This document shows positions 27,676 to 36,551 of a stretch of 64,000 nt of DNA, one piece after another. Both the position numbers and the translations under genes were made by a program. Position 1 is the stretch's first letter, and the number at the start of each line of letters is the position of its first letter. This stretch comes from Desulfoluna butyratoxydans. Lineage in GTDB: Bacteria; Desulfobacterota; Desulfobacteria; Desulfobacterales; Desulfolunaceae. The notes beneath the pieces were generated by a model. That model was not told the origin of the DNA and searched no databases. It saw nothing but the letters and a program-made list of their open reading frames with translations. The DNA lies in assembly GCF_900699765.1 (NCBI RefSeq), contig NZ_CAADHO010000004.1:434001-498000 (forward strand). Direction: 5' to 3'.

Positions 27676-28377
27676 ATGAACGCGATGACCTGTCGGAAGG
27701 GCTTTACACTTCTCGAATTGCTCGTGGCTATGGCAATCTCCGTGATTATCGTTGCAGCGGCGTACTTTTTCTACAACACCCAGGTCCAAACCCGGTTGAC
27801 CCAGGAACGGGTCCTCGACATTCAGCAGAATCTGAGGGCTGCCATGGTCATGATGGGCTCTGATATCCGTATGGCGGGCTACGACCCCGAGGGGACCACC
27901 GATGCGGGGATCACGGCTGCAACGGCCTCCACGTTGACCTTCACCACCTCGGTTGAGGCGGAAGCCAACGGCGTGGACGACGACGGGGACGGGGACACCG
28001 ACGAAGCGGACGAAGCCTCCCGGCCCATGACCCTTGAAACCATCAGCTACACCCTGAACGACGAAGACGGAGACGGCGATCAGGATTTGGTGCGTGTGGT
28101 CGGAACGAGCCGGGTCGTTGTGGGGGAAAACATGGAAGCCCTGGAGTTCAACTACGTCCTTGACGACGGAAGCACTGTCTCCGTCCCAACGGATCGAGAA
28201 CGTGTCATTGCCGTGCGCATGGCGCTTCTGGCGCGTAGCCGGACCAAAGATTCGGGTTTTTCCAACAGTGTAACGTACAGGGGCTACACCAGTACGTGGG
28301 GGCCATACAATGACGGGTATCGGCGTCGCCTTCTGAGGCGAACGGTGCGCTGCAGAAATCGGGGGATAGACGAATGA
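27676..28377 (+). CDS. pilW: Minor pilin PilW (cluster 1)
   Basis: 233 residues from the ATG at 27676, which AAGG precedes by 9 bases; ATGs at 27667 and 27685 are possible. The leader ends in CRKG before FTLLELLVAMAISVIIVAAAYFF. Then comes QRNLRAAM-like IQQNLRAAMVMMGSDIRMAGYDP, the PilW signature. A very acidic Asp/Gly stretch (about residues 105-150, DDDGDGDTDEADE) resembles a calcium-binding loop. PilW forms part of the minor-pilin tip complex with PilY1. It overlaps pilV by four bases (ATGA), so translation is coupled. Confidence 0.88.
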   Translation: MNAMTCRKGFTLLELLVAMAISVIIVAAAYFFYNTQVQTRLTQERVLDIQQNLRAAMVMMGSDIRMAGYDPEGTTDAGITAATASTLTFTTSVEAEANGVDDDGDGDTDEADEASRPMTLETISYTLNDEDGDGDQDLVRVVGTSRVVVGENMEALEFNYVLDDGSTVSVPTDRERVIAVRMALLARSRTKDSGFSNSVTYRGYTSTWGPYNDGYRRRLLRRTVRCRNRGIDE

Positions 28378-28799
28378 CGAAACCGGTGCGCTGCACTTCC
28401 ATTGGACACGACGAGGCGGGGATGACCCTCATTGAGGTGATGGTGGCTTCGGTGATTCTGCTGGTGGGGCTTCTGGGACTTGCCCTGATGCAGGTTCATG
28501 CCATGAAGGCAAATGCCCAGGCCCGCTCCATGACGGAAGCTGCCAATTATGCAAGCGATCGCGTGGAGCAGATCATGAGCGCTGTGTGGACGGAAGAGAC
28601 CGTTGACAGCGATCTGGCCGCAAACGACCCGGATACACCGGAAGACATGCATACCGCCACCGCCGACGGGTACACCGTCAACTGGGTCGTGACCGATGCC
28701 TCGGACAAAATGAGCAAGACCGTCAACCTCACGGTGCTCTGGACGGAAGAGGGGAAAACACATCGGGTCTCCCAGGTGGTGGTGAGGACAATGCATTGA
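28374..28799 (+). CDS. pilV: Minor pilin PilV (cluster 1)
   Basis: 141 residues; its ATG overlaps the pilW stop (ATGA). The leader MTKPVRCTSIGHDEAG precedes MTLIEVMVASVILLVGLLGLALMQ, where Met replaces Phe at +1 but Glu5 is kept. The rest, NAQARSMTEAANYASDRVEQIMS and a Trp-containing beta region (YTVNWVVTDASDK), fits the PilV type IV pilus modification protein family. It would join FimT, PilW and PilX in the pilus tip. A paralogue with the same layout is at 36552. Confidence 0.88.
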   Translation: MTKPVRCTSIGHDEAGMTLIEVMVASVILLVGLLGLALMQVHAMKANAQARSMTEAANYASDRVEQIMSAVWTEETVDSDLAANDPDTPEDMHTATADGYTVNWVVTDASDKMSKTVNLTVLWTEEGKTHRVSQVVVRTMH

Positions 28800-28843
28800 A
28801 TATTCATATCATCCACAGGCCTCTGACGCGGAAAGGAGGGCCC

Positions 28844-29488
28844 ATGACGCAGGACATAGAACGGGGCGCGTACCCCTCGGGAGAGGAGGGCAGTGCCCTG
28901 CTTGTGGTCCTGGTGCTTCTTGTGCTGGTGACCGTTATTTGCATATCGGCCATGAACAGCTCCGTCACGGAATTGAAGATTGCCGGCAACGACAGGGTGA
29001 GCAAACGCAATTTCTACAATGCGGAAGCGGGCCTCTTTGACGCCGTGGCCATGTTTGACCGGATCTATGCCAACGAGGCGGACTCGGAGGGGAACCGGCT
29101 CTACCTGAAGGATTCCACCCATCTGCCATTAAGGGACCGCGATCCGAGAAACGGCGGGGTCGAGTTTGCCTCTCCGGTGACAAACGATGCGGGGATTCCC
29201 GTGGCCTGGATCGAGGTGCGTGCCATTTTGCTGCTGGCCAACAAGCAGGCAAGCACGTTGTCGGCAGCCGCCGAAGACATTCCCTCTTTGGCCCATATCG
29301 GGCCAGCGCCCAAGGGGTCTGAAAAGGGCGTGTACCGAACGCGGCGGTATGCTGTTACCGCCACAGCCATCGATCCCACGGTTTACAGTGCCGCCAATCC
29401 CAAGGCGTCGCTGACGGGCGTGGTTCTTCAGTGCGGTGTGGATATGCAGGAAGAGCTGGTTAAAGTGGAACATTTGCAGGGAATTTGA
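28844..29488 (+). CDS. pilX: Minor pilin PilX-like (cluster 1)
   Basis: 214 residues from the ATG at 28844, with AAGGAGG just upstream; a TTG start at 28796 overlapping pilV is rejected. The N-terminus EEGSALLVVLVLLVLVTVICISAMNSSVTELKIAGNDR is the PilX N-terminal domain (PF14341): Gly-Ser-A-L before the hydrophobic helix, and the conserved S/TELKxAGN motif with FYNAEAG following. PilX-type proteins lack the standard FTLIEL but are processed by prepilin peptidase and belong to the minor-pilin tip complex. The gene is 16 bases upstream of pilY1. Confidence 0.87.
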   Translation: MTQDIERGAYPSGEEGSALLVVLVLLVLVTVICISAMNSSVTELKIAGNDRVSKRNFYNAEAGLFDAVAMFDRIYANEADSEGNRLYLKDSTHLPLRDRDPRNGGVEFASPVTNDAGIPVAWIEVRAILLLANKQASTLSAAAEDIPSLAHIGPAPKGSEKGVYRTRRYAVTATAIDPTVYSAANPKASLTGVVLQCGVDMQEELVKVEHLQGI

Positions 29489-29504
29489 TCCCACGGAGGA
29501 AACA

Positions 29505-32453
29505 ATGAAATTCAGGCATGCTCTCATCTTGTGTTGGCTGGTTCTCACCTGCCCCCTGACCGCCCTGGCCGACGATATTGCCATCTACGGCACCCAGTCC
29601 GTGACCATTGAACCCAACGTGCTGATTATTTTCGACACCTCGGGCAGTATGTCTGAAACCGTCGAAGGCAGTGCCCCCTCCGACGGCGTCAGCGATACCT
29701 ATGATCCGGACACGGTCTACTCCGGTTCGCACCCGAGCAGGGCCGTGTATTACAAGTCCGGTTCTCGCTGGAAGTTGTACAGCAATGATGTGGACGACAT
29801 CGGCAACGACGCCATTGAGGCAACCTTGTTGAGCGTCGGGTATGCAGAAGTGACCATGCGCTCGGGGCGGCGACAGTGGAAAACATGGATGCGCATCGGC
29901 AACTACAGGAATTTTCTGGAGCGGCCCGTGGCCTCTGACAGGACACGATTGGAAATTGCTCAGGATGTGGTAAAGGAGCTCCTCGCCGAGACCACCGGGG
30001 TCCGCTTCGGCCTGATGAAGCTGAACAGCTGCGACGGAGGTCGCCTCATCTCGTCCTGCGGCACGGACAATTCGGTCATCTCCTCCAAAGTCGATGACCT
30101 CACCGCCAATGGTGGTACCCCCCTTGCCGAAGCCCTTGCTGAAGCCGGGCTCTACTTTGCAGGAAAGACAGGCTATTTCAGCCATACCAGTTCAAATTAT
30201 GTCAGCCCCATCGAGTACTCCTGCCAGAAGAACTACGTGATCCTTTTTACCGATGGAGAGGCCACCTGCGACGAATCCAGTCTCCTCTACGGAACAAACA
30301 AATACATGGGCAAGACCATCGGGGACTACGACGACGACGACAGGGATCTCAACGCCGACGGCAGTGTCCATCGTTACCCCTCGGACGACTCCTACTACGG
30401 GACCACCGATTTCCTGGATGACGTGGCCATGTTCCTTTACAACGAGGACCTGGTGAGCTCCATGGGGACGGGGACCTCTTTTGCCAAGCAGAATGTCATC
30501 ACCCACACCATCGGGTTTACCCTGGATCACGACCTGCTCAACCGGGCGGCCATTGACGGTGGGGGAACCTACCATACGGCCTCCAGGGCTTCGGATTTGA
30601 AAGAAGCTTTTCAGCAGATCATGAGCACCATTGCCGAAGAGTCCTCCACCTTCGTGGCCCCGGTGGTGCCGGTAAACCGGGAGTACCGGACGGCAGAAGC
30701 CGACTCCATTTACCTTGCCTTTTTCAAACCCGTTCAGGCTGGCGACTGGAAGGGGAACCTTAAGAAGTACACCCTCTCCGAGTCGGGCGATGTCCTGGAT
30801 GCCCTGGGCAACAACGCAGTCAACACCGACGGCACCATGAAAGAGAACAGCAGGTCCCTTTGGACACAGGCGTCCAGCGATGGTGCCGATGTGTTGAAAG
30901 GGGGGGCGGGTGAGCGAATTCAGGAACAGACTTCCCGCAATTTTTATACGTATACGGGGGGCAGTGAGAAGAGCCTGACAAACATTGCCAACCGGTTTGA
31001 TGCCTCCAATTCTGATTTGCTGGACCTCGGGGTAACCACCGATGCCATTACCGCGGTGAAGGAGGGCGTTGGTGGGTGGCCCATCGGTTCCATTATTCAT
31101 TCCGAACCGGTGGTGGTGCATTACTCCACCAGCTCGTCGGTGATCTATTTTGGCTCCAACGACGGGTTGTTCCGGGCCATCAACGACGCCAACGGGGAAG
31201 AGCTCTGGGCCTTTGTTCCACCCGGTCAGCTGGATCGGCTGGACCGGCTTTCTGATAACAATTACGATTACTATGTGGACGGTTCTCCTTCCGTCTCCTA
31301 CGGTAGCCTCATGAGCGGTACCACCCTGTTCTCACCGGATACCCTTCTGGTGGGAGAACGCAGGGGCGGGTACAGGTATTACGCCCTGGATATCTCATCG
31401 TACAGTGAGCCCAAGTGGAAATATGAGGTGACAACGGCAGGGGGCGAAGCCCTGGGACAGACCTGGGGGCGGCCGGCCTACTGCCGTATCAAGTTGAGCT
31501 CCACCACCGATGCCAAGGTGTTTGTCATGCCCGGGGGCTACAATCAGGTTAAGCAGGAGGCGAGCTCTGGCGTCGGCACCGTTCCGGAAATGGGCCGGGC
31601 TCTGTTTGCCGTGAAAGCCTCGGACGGCAGCTTTACCGGGCTTAAGGTCAACCACGGTAACTTTAACAAGATGACCCACAGCATCGTGGATCTGTATACC
31701 GTGGATACCGATGCCGACGGCATCACCACTCGCGTCTATGCCGGGGATATGGCAGGGCAGGTGTTCGTGGTGGCCGACGATGTGCTGGACACCGTAAGAG
31801 ACGGGAGCCGCGTGGTGGAGGCCAAGGCTCCGGATGGTACCTGGGCGTATCGGAACCGTTTGTTTTCATGCGATTCCGGAAAGCTTTTCTATGCGCCGGT
31901 ACCGGCGGAGGTGTCCGGGGTGGAGACCCTCTATTTCGGCACCGGTAACCGGGCCAACCCCCTGGGCACCGAGTCCAACCGGTTCTATGGGGTTCGGAAC
32001 ACCCTCTGGGACAGTGATTTGACGGACAGCGACCTGGTCAATGTCACCGATGAGTCTGCTTCGTACGCAGATGTCTTGAAAACCAAAAAAGGGTGGTATT
32101 TCAACTTTCCCAATACCAACGAGAAAGTTGTTTCCAGGGCCCTTGTGAATTCGGGGGTCGTGTACTTCACGACCTATACGCCTACCTCGGAAAGCAGTTC
32201 CGATTCAGATGCGGATCCGTGTGCAGGGGCAGGGGCCCGCGGTGTCGGGCGACTTTACGCGGTGAGCGCCTTTGACGGCAAGGCCGTAACCACCTGGGGC
32301 GGATCCACGAAAAGCCGGTCCACCGAGCTTCCGGGGAACCTTCCCATCGCCAAACCCATATTTAACGGAACGAAGATCCAGGTGGGGCCCATGAACTGGG
32401 ACGCAGCCAAAGATGACCGGGTTGATTATTTTTACTGGAAACAAACACGTTAG
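29505..32453 (+). CDS. pilY1: PilY1-like pilus tip protein with vWA domain (cluster 1)
   Basis: 982 residues starting MKFRHALILCWLVLTCPLTALA, a signal peptide; GGAGGAAAC precedes the ATG. Residues about 35-370 form a von Willebrand A domain with the MIDAS motif DTSGSM and FTDGEATCD. The C-terminal half is the PilY1 beta-propeller (PF05567): VIYFGSNDGLFRAINDANGEELWAFVP, then the calcium loop DTDADG (about residue 734) followed by VYAGDMAGQVF. PilY1 proteins cap type IV pili, mediate adhesion and control retraction by calcium. It lies after pilX and its stop codon lies inside the ribosome binding site of the next small gene. Confidence 0.92.
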   Translation: MKFRHALILCWLVLTCPLTALADDIAIYGTQSVTIEPNVLIIFDTSGSMSETVEGSAPSDGVSDTYDPDTVYSGSHPSRAVYYKSGSRWKLYSNDVDDIGNDAIEATLLSVGYAEVTMRSGRRQWKTWMRIGNYRNFLERPVASDRTRLEIAQDVVKELLAETTGVRFGLMKLNSCDGGRLISSCGTDNSVISSKVDDLTANGGTPLAEALAEAGLYFAGKTGYFSHTSSNYVSPIEYSCQKNYVILFTDGEATCDESSLLYGTNKYMGKTIGDYDDDDRDLNADGSVHRYPSDDSYYGTTDFLDDVAMFLYNEDLVSSMGTGTSFAKQNVITHTIGFTLDHDLLNRAAIDGGGTYHTASRASDLKEAFQQIMSTIAEESSTFVAPVVPVNREYRTAEADSIYLAFFKPVQAGDWKGNLKKYTLSESGDVLDALGNNAVNTDGTMKENSRSLWTQASSDGADVLKGGAGERIQEQTSRNFYTYTGGSEKSLTNIANRFDASNSDLLDLGVTTDAITAVKEGVGGWPIGSIIHSEPVVVHYSTSSSVIYFGSNDGLFRAINDANGEELWAFVPPGQLDRLDRLSDNNYDYYVDGSPSVSYGSLMSGTTLFSPDTLLVGERRGGYRYYALDISSYSEPKWKYEVTTAGGEALGQTWGRPAYCRIKLSSTTDAKVFVMPGGYNQVKQEASSGVGTVPEMGRALFAVKASDGSFTGLKVNHGNFNKMTHSIVDLYTVDTDADGITTRVYAGDMAGQVFVVADDVLDTVRDGSRVVEAKAPDGTWAYRNRLFSCDSGKLFYAPVPAEVSGVETLYFGTGNRANPLGTESNRFYGVRNTLWDSDLTDSDLVNVTDESASYADVLKTKKGWYFNFPNTNEKVVSRALVNSGVVYFTTYTPTSESSSDSDADPCAGAGARGVGRLYAVSAFDGKAVTTWGGSTKSRSTELPGNLPIAKPIFNGTKIQVGPMNWDAAKDDRVDYFYWKQTR

Positions 32454-32463
32454 GAGGCGGATG

Positions 32464-32862
32464 ATGCTGAAACAAATCGGAGTTGTTCTCCTGGCAGCGG
32501 TGATTGTAACTGCCGGTGCGGCCGCCGTTGCCTGGGCAGGGGATTCCCGTACCCTTGTTCTTGAGGTGCCTGCCTCAATGGACCGGGGGGCAAACTCCAG
32601 GGCATATGACGACAAGCGGGTGGTAGAAAAAATGGCGCAGGTGATGGAGGTCTCTGCCGACGGCACATGGATGCTCATCGGTGAGTCCACCTTTGTGATC
32701 GGTTCCTGGTTCCATGACGGCACCCGTACCAAAACGAAGCTCCTCGATGCGTCGGGGAATGCGGCGAAGCTTTCTCGCTTCAAGCGTCGGGACCGTGTCT
32801 ATGTTAAAGGCGTGGCCCGCAAGGACGGCACTCTTTTTGCCTATGTGATCCAAAAGCGATAA
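32464..32862 (+). CDS. Small exported protein following pilY1 (cluster 1)
   Basis: 132 residues from the second of two adjacent ATGs; AGGAGG, which overlaps the pilY1 stop, is 6 bases before it. MLKQIGVVLLAAVIVTAGAAAVAWA is a signal peptide. The mature part has beta strands, with TWMLIGESTFVIGSW and LSRFKRRDRVYVKGVARKDGTLFAYVI, resembling a small OB- or SH3-like fold. No known family. A similarly placed small exported protein ends the second cluster (41847), and both share a W-strand, a short loop, then SRxxFxxxDxV. The tight link to pilY1 suggests a periplasmic role in pilus-tip biogenesis, which is inference. Confidence 0.75.
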   Translation: MLKQIGVVLLAAVIVTAGAAAVAWAGDSRTLVLEVPASMDRGANSRAYDDKRVVEKMAQVMEVSADGTWMLIGESTFVIGSWFHDGTRTKTKLLDASGNAAKLSRFKRRDRVYVKGVARKDGTLFAYVIQKR

Positions 32863-33046
32863 GCCGTTTTGCTCTTTCAATCATGGGGGGCAGGGCCAGG
32901 GCAATGGACGGGCCGGGGCTTTTTGGTCATGCCCCCGTGGGGTTGCCTTGCCGGGACGTATGGTCGGTGCTATAAAGGATGCTCTAAAACGCACGAGACA
33001 CCACCTGTTCCGTTGGCCAGACGGCTGACGGGGCAGGTTTTCGACC

Positions 33047-34126
33047 ATGACGACAGATGGGAGCCCCACCAGAATGTACTCCGAACGTTTCACGAAGCTG
33101 ACCCCTTATGTTCCCGGCGAACAGCCCCAGGATCGCAGTTACATCAAGCTCAATACCAACGAAAACCCCTATGCCCCGGCACCGGGTGTGGCCGAGGCGC
33201 TCCGATCCTATGATGTGGAGAACCTCCGACGATATCCCGATCCCAATGCAGACGCCCTGTGCCGTCTCATCGCAGAGACCCACGGTATCAAGCGGGAGCA
33301 GGTGATGGTGGGCAACGGGTCCGATGAGATCCTCTCCTTTGTCTTTTTCGCCTTCTTTGATTCGTCCAGGGGGCCCCTTCTTTTTCCTGAGCATACCTAC
33401 AGCTTTTACCCCGTGTACTGCGACTACTACGGCATCGATTACAAAAAGGTGGCCCTGGATGGGGATTACCTCGTCAACATCGATCGTTTCCTGGCTGAGC
33501 AGGGGTGCGGGCTTATTTTTCCCAACCCCAACGCCCCCACTGGGATGCTTCTCTCCCTGGATGAGGTGACGCGCCTTATGGAGCGCTGGCCAGAGGATCG
33601 CGTGGTGGTGGTGGATGAGGCCTACATCGACTTCGGGGGCGAAAGCGCCGTTGCCCTAATCGACCGGTTCCCCAACCTCCTGGTGGTGCGGACCTACTCC
33701 AAGAGCTACTCCCTGGCCGGAAGCCGCCTGGGGTGGGCCATGGGCAGCGAGGAGCTGATCCAGGCCCTTTATGCGGTGAAGGACTCCTTCAACTCCTACC
33801 CCGTGGACACCCTGACCCAGAAAGCGGGCATGGCCGCCATGGCGGACCGGGAATGGTTTGACAAAACACGCAGCATGGTCATGGCCGAGCGGGAACGTGT
33901 CTCCGAGGCCCTCTCCGCTAAGGGGTGGAAGGTGCTGCCCTCTGAAGCCAACTTTGTCTTTGCAGGGGCCCCGGATCGCGACGGCAAAGCCGTCTACGAA
34001 GGCCTCAAAGCCCAGGGCGTGCTGGTGCGTTTCTTTAACAAAGAGGGGCTGACCCCCTTTGTGCGCATCACCATCGGCACGGCCGAGGAGAACACGGCAC
34101 TTCTCCACGCTGTGGATTCCTTGTAA
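33047..34126 (+). CDS. hisC: Histidinol-phosphate aminotransferase
   Basis: 359 residues, a normal HisC length. It transfers an amino group between histidinol phosphate and 2-oxoglutarate in histidine synthesis, with PLP. Motifs: KLNTNENPYAPAPG near the N-terminus, YPDPNADALC, VGNGSDEIL, NPNAPTG, VVDEAYIDFGG, and the PLP lysine at about 219 in YSKSYSLAGSRLGW; the end has VRITIGTAEEN. The ATG at 33047 has only a weak ribosome site; a Met nine codons later is an alternative start. No other his gene is present. It stands between the two pilus clusters, which suggests that the clusters duplicated around it or one inserted beside it. Confidence 0.9.
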   Translation: MTTDGSPTRMYSERFTKLTPYVPGEQPQDRSYIKLNTNENPYAPAPGVAEALRSYDVENLRRYPDPNADALCRLIAETHGIKREQVMVGNGSDEILSFVFFAFFDSSRGPLLFPEHTYSFYPVYCDYYGIDYKKVALDGDYLVNIDRFLAEQGCGLIFPNPNAPTGMLLSLDEVTRLMERWPEDRVVVVDEAYIDFGGESAVALIDRFPNLLVVRTYSKSYSLAGSRLGWAMGSEELIQALYAVKDSFNSYPVDTLTQKAGMAAMADREWFDKTRSMVMAERERVSEALSAKGWKVLPSEANFVFAGAPDRDGKAVYEGLKAQGVLVRFFNKEGLTPFVRITIGTAEENTALLHAVDSL

Positions 34127-34280
34127 GCGTGCGTATGGGTGGCCTCCCGCCATCCTGCTGGGCAGGTTACGGCTCACCTCCGGGGAGGGCCGTGGAACCG
34201 ATTTGCCTTCCCGCCTTACCTTTCAAAAAACCTTGCCTTTCAGCTGGTAGAAAGCTGCCGTAACTATTCAGGTCACGTTT

Positions 34281-34407
34281 GCCTCCGGCGGTCCAGCCGG
34301 GGGCAAAGCGTTTGACAAACAGGTTTGGGTTCATGTTGTGAGAATTTTTGCGAATGCTTTCACCTCGGGCCACGAAGGGAAAGCATTCGCAACCTGGCGG
34401 CGAAGGC
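34281..34407. repeat. Structured interspersed repeat R6
   Basis: Left end GCCTCCGGCGG at 34281, then GACAAACAGGTTT. The inner stem GCGAATGCTTTC (34350-34361) pairs perfectly with 34379-34390; a CC/GG extension closes a 12-base loop TCGGGCCACGAA. The right end GGCGGCGAAGGC (34396-34407) is a degenerate form of the family end. It lies 155 bases downstream of hisC. Confidence 0.7.
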
Positions 34408-34575
34408 AGGGCCGGTATGGCGAAACGATTCACATCAGGTTTTTTCGTGACAGCTAATATGGTGCACCCGTTCCCGCATGGGAGACGGGTTTTTTATTGG
34501 GCGGCATCACCAAGGGTTCAGGCCTATGTTTCAGGGCTTACCCACCGGGGGCGTGGCAGGTTCGCAGATCCCTGT

Positions 34576-34819
34576 CCCGGATATTCCATGAGAAAACAAG
34601 CAGCCAAGATAAAAGCTATATGATTTCAGAATGCTATAATAAAAAAACAGCTATTTTGAAAATGTAAAATGTAAATCAGGGTTTGCTGTTTGATTTTCTC
34701 ACCCTTCAGGCGAGTCGGGTGTATTCATCTGCTGCGTTATCAGAGCCTTGAGGTAAAAAACTACATCTGCAGCTCCGATGCCTTGCACATGAGCCCACTC
34801 GACTCGTGAAATATCCGGG
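34576..34819. mobile_element. MITE copy B (244 bp)
   Basis: Left end CCCGGATATTCCATGAG (34576-34592), right end CTCGTGAAATATCCGGG (34803-34819). Exactly as long as copy A, with shared blocks TTTTGAAAATG, AAAATGTAAATC and TTTGCTGTTTGATTTTCTCA. Flanks CTGT and CTAT agree at 3 of 4 bases. No transposase. Confidence 0.8.
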
Positions 34820-35128
34820 CTATGGGTATTGCCTTTCTTTATGGTGTTTTCTGCGCCTCTCCGGTTTTTTCCAAAAACGTCATGTTTGTCATTTTATTCC
34901 TGGGACCCTTCAGCCTTCGCCGGATTCCTTCCTTGATGATCTATGCGCGGGCAAGAAATAAGGCATTCCCCCGGGCCGCCTGTCTGATGCCCCTGAGTTT
35001 ATCTCCCATCTTTTTTTTCTCTTTTTTTCTAACTGCGGAGAAGCAGGATATATGCGGCTCTTGATTCATTTACTGAATGAGACACTGTTTGAATAACCCC
35101 TCGCAACGTCTTCTGAGTAAAAAACATA

Positions 35129-35177
35129 TTGTCAAACAAGTTGTTTGACTATAATAATGGTTTTAGAATTGTCGAAT
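35129..35177 (+). promoter_or_regulatory. Shared pilus-cluster upstream element, copy 2, with perfect palindrome
   Basis: TTGTCAAAC (35129-35137), TTTTAGAA (35161-35168) and TTGTCGAAT (35169-35177) match copy 1 in order and exact spacing. Here the left block extends into a perfect 19-base palindrome, GTCAAACAAGTTGTTTGAC (35131-35149), overlapping TATAAT (35150-35155). This looks like an operator laid over a promoter. Confidence 0.55.
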
Positions 35178-35339
35178 GGACGTATGGGTTTTTGAGCTAT
35201 GGCAAGGAACAAAGTTTCTCTCAAGGTAACATCCTTTAGCGCTTAGTTTTCAGGCGTTTCGTGTGAAAAGCTGCTTTTATAATTGAAATAAATATAAGGC
35301 ATGCCGTGTGAATACTTTCGGAATGGAGAGGCGTTTATA

Positions 35340-35849
35340 ATGAATTCATGCAGATCAATCAAACATGAGGAAAGAACTGCTGGCGGAACCACTGGTTTTA
35401 CTTTATTGGAGCTGATGGTCACCGTGGCGATTGTCTCTATTCTTGCTGCTTTGGCTGCACCGCAGTTCGCTGCATGGGTTGAAACCAGCCGATTGAAAAA
35501 CGGCAGTGCCGATGTTCGCTCGGCGCTGGTGCTGGCCCGCTCCACGGCCATCGCGAAGAACGCATCTGTTGTCGTGGCGTTTACAACTGGGAGCAACAGT
35601 GGGTACACGGTGTTTGTCGATAACGGAAACTTGGTTCACGATTCAGGCGAGGACGTTGTGAAGCAGGGGAAGATGCCGTCCGGCATTACCGTTTCCGATA
35701 CGGAATTGCCCGATGAAAAGGCCTGTTTTAACGCCCGAGGGCTTCCTGCCAGTTCGGGAATCATCTCCGTCACCAACACGGGGGGCGTCAAGATCCATAA
35801 TGTGATCCTTGCAGCTGCCGGGGGGGTGAAAATTGAAGCGGGGTCCTGA
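35340..35849 (+). CDS. fimT: Minor pseudopilin GspH/FimT (cluster 2)
   Basis: 169 residues from the ATG at 35340; GGAGAG is 9 bases upstream, favouring it over the ATG at 35301. A long leader (about 19 residues) ends in GGTTG before FTLLELMVTVAIVSILAALAAPQFAAWVE. Then RLKNGSADVRSALVLARSTAIAKNASVVVAF is the FimT/GspH helix, close in sequence to the cluster 1 copy (VRSIHSAFQLARLEAIKVGGDVVVAF). The C-terminus FNARGLPASSGIISVTN corresponds to DSRGLTTGRNGEVRMTN. It opens the second minor-pilin operon and overlaps pilW. Confidence 0.9.
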   Translation: MNSCRSIKHEERTAGGTTGFTLLELMVTVAIVSILAALAAPQFAAWVETSRLKNGSADVRSALVLARSTAIAKNASVVVAFTTGSNSGYTVFVDNGNLVHDSGEDVVKQGKMPSGITVSDTELPDEKACFNARGLPASSGIISVTNTGGVKIHNVILAAAGGVKIEAGS

Positions 35850-36525
35850 AGAGAACGCGCGATGTCCTCAATCAACCGCAACCCTTTCAATGAACACCGG
35901 GCTTACGTTGCTGGAACTTCTCATTGCGCTGGCCATCGGCTCTGTGGTGATCTCGGCGGTCTATGCCGTTTATATCAGCCAATTGCACTCGGTAAATACC
36001 CAGGACAAAATTGTCGCCATGCGCCAGAACTGGCGGGCCGGGCATTATGTCCTGGGCAGGGAGCTGATGAAAGCAGGGTACTGCAGCGATATTGTCAGTG
36101 AATTTCAGCCCGGTTTTACGCGGGCAACCAAGAGTGCGCTGACCTTTACCTATGTTGAAGAAGGTACGGATAACCTGGTCTCCGTGGCGTTTGATCTCGT
36201 TGCAGACGACGGGGTAAAGCGCATTGTCCGCACCGTTTCAGGGGTCGCAGCACCCATTGCCGACGATATTGAAACCCTGCAGTTTATCTATGTACTGAAA
36301 AGCGGGAGCACCACCTGGGCACCCGAAGCCAAACACCTGAATGACATTCGAAGCATCAGGGTAACCATCGTGGCGAGAACGGAAAGCTCCGTGGAAGGCT
36401 ACCCGACGCCCACTGCCTTTGCCCTTCCTTTTCCGGACGATCATACGGAAAATACCCTGAATTTCTCTTCTGACGGGGTCTATCGGCAAATGGTCACGGG
36501 GGTCTTCAATTGCCGGAATATGTAA
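35833..36525 (+). CDS. pilW: Minor pilin PilW (cluster 2)
   Basis: 230 residues if the TTG at 35833, which overlaps fimT by 17 bases and has a G-rich site upstream, is the start. The ATG at 35890 would leave only MNTG as leader and has no ribosome site. Processing is expected before LTLLELLIALAIGSVVISAVYAV (Gly at -1, Glu at +5). MRQNWRAGHYVLGRELMKAGYC is the PilW counterpart of MVMMGSDIRMAGYDP in cluster 1. Role in the pilus tip complex as for its paralogue. The start codon is the uncertain point. Confidence 0.82.
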   Translation: MKRGPEENARCPQSTATLSMNTGLTLLELLIALAIGSVVISAVYAVYISQLHSVNTQDKIVAMRQNWRAGHYVLGRELMKAGYCSDIVSEFQPGFTRATKSALTFTYVEEGTDNLVSVAFDLVADDGVKRIVRTVSGVAAPIADDIETLQFIYVLKSGSTTWAPEAKHLNDIRSIRVTIVARTESSVEGYPTPTAFALPFPDDHTENTLNFSSDGVYRQMVTGVFNCRNM

Positions 36526-36551
36526 AGACAAATAGAAAGGTGATGCGATCA

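Larger units (their letters stand above)
34127..35128. other. Gene-free spacer holding two repeats
   Basis: A 1-kb spacer between hisC and the second pilus cluster. It holds structured repeat R6 and MITE copy B, listed separately. The open frame 34822-35064 begins at the right end of the MITE and has no ribosome site or recognisable protein. Confidence 0.6.

Noticed and set aside
34822-35064. 80-residue hydrophobic frame after MITE copy B
   Set aside because: Starts at the element edge, no ribosome site, low-complexity Phe-rich end; no family.
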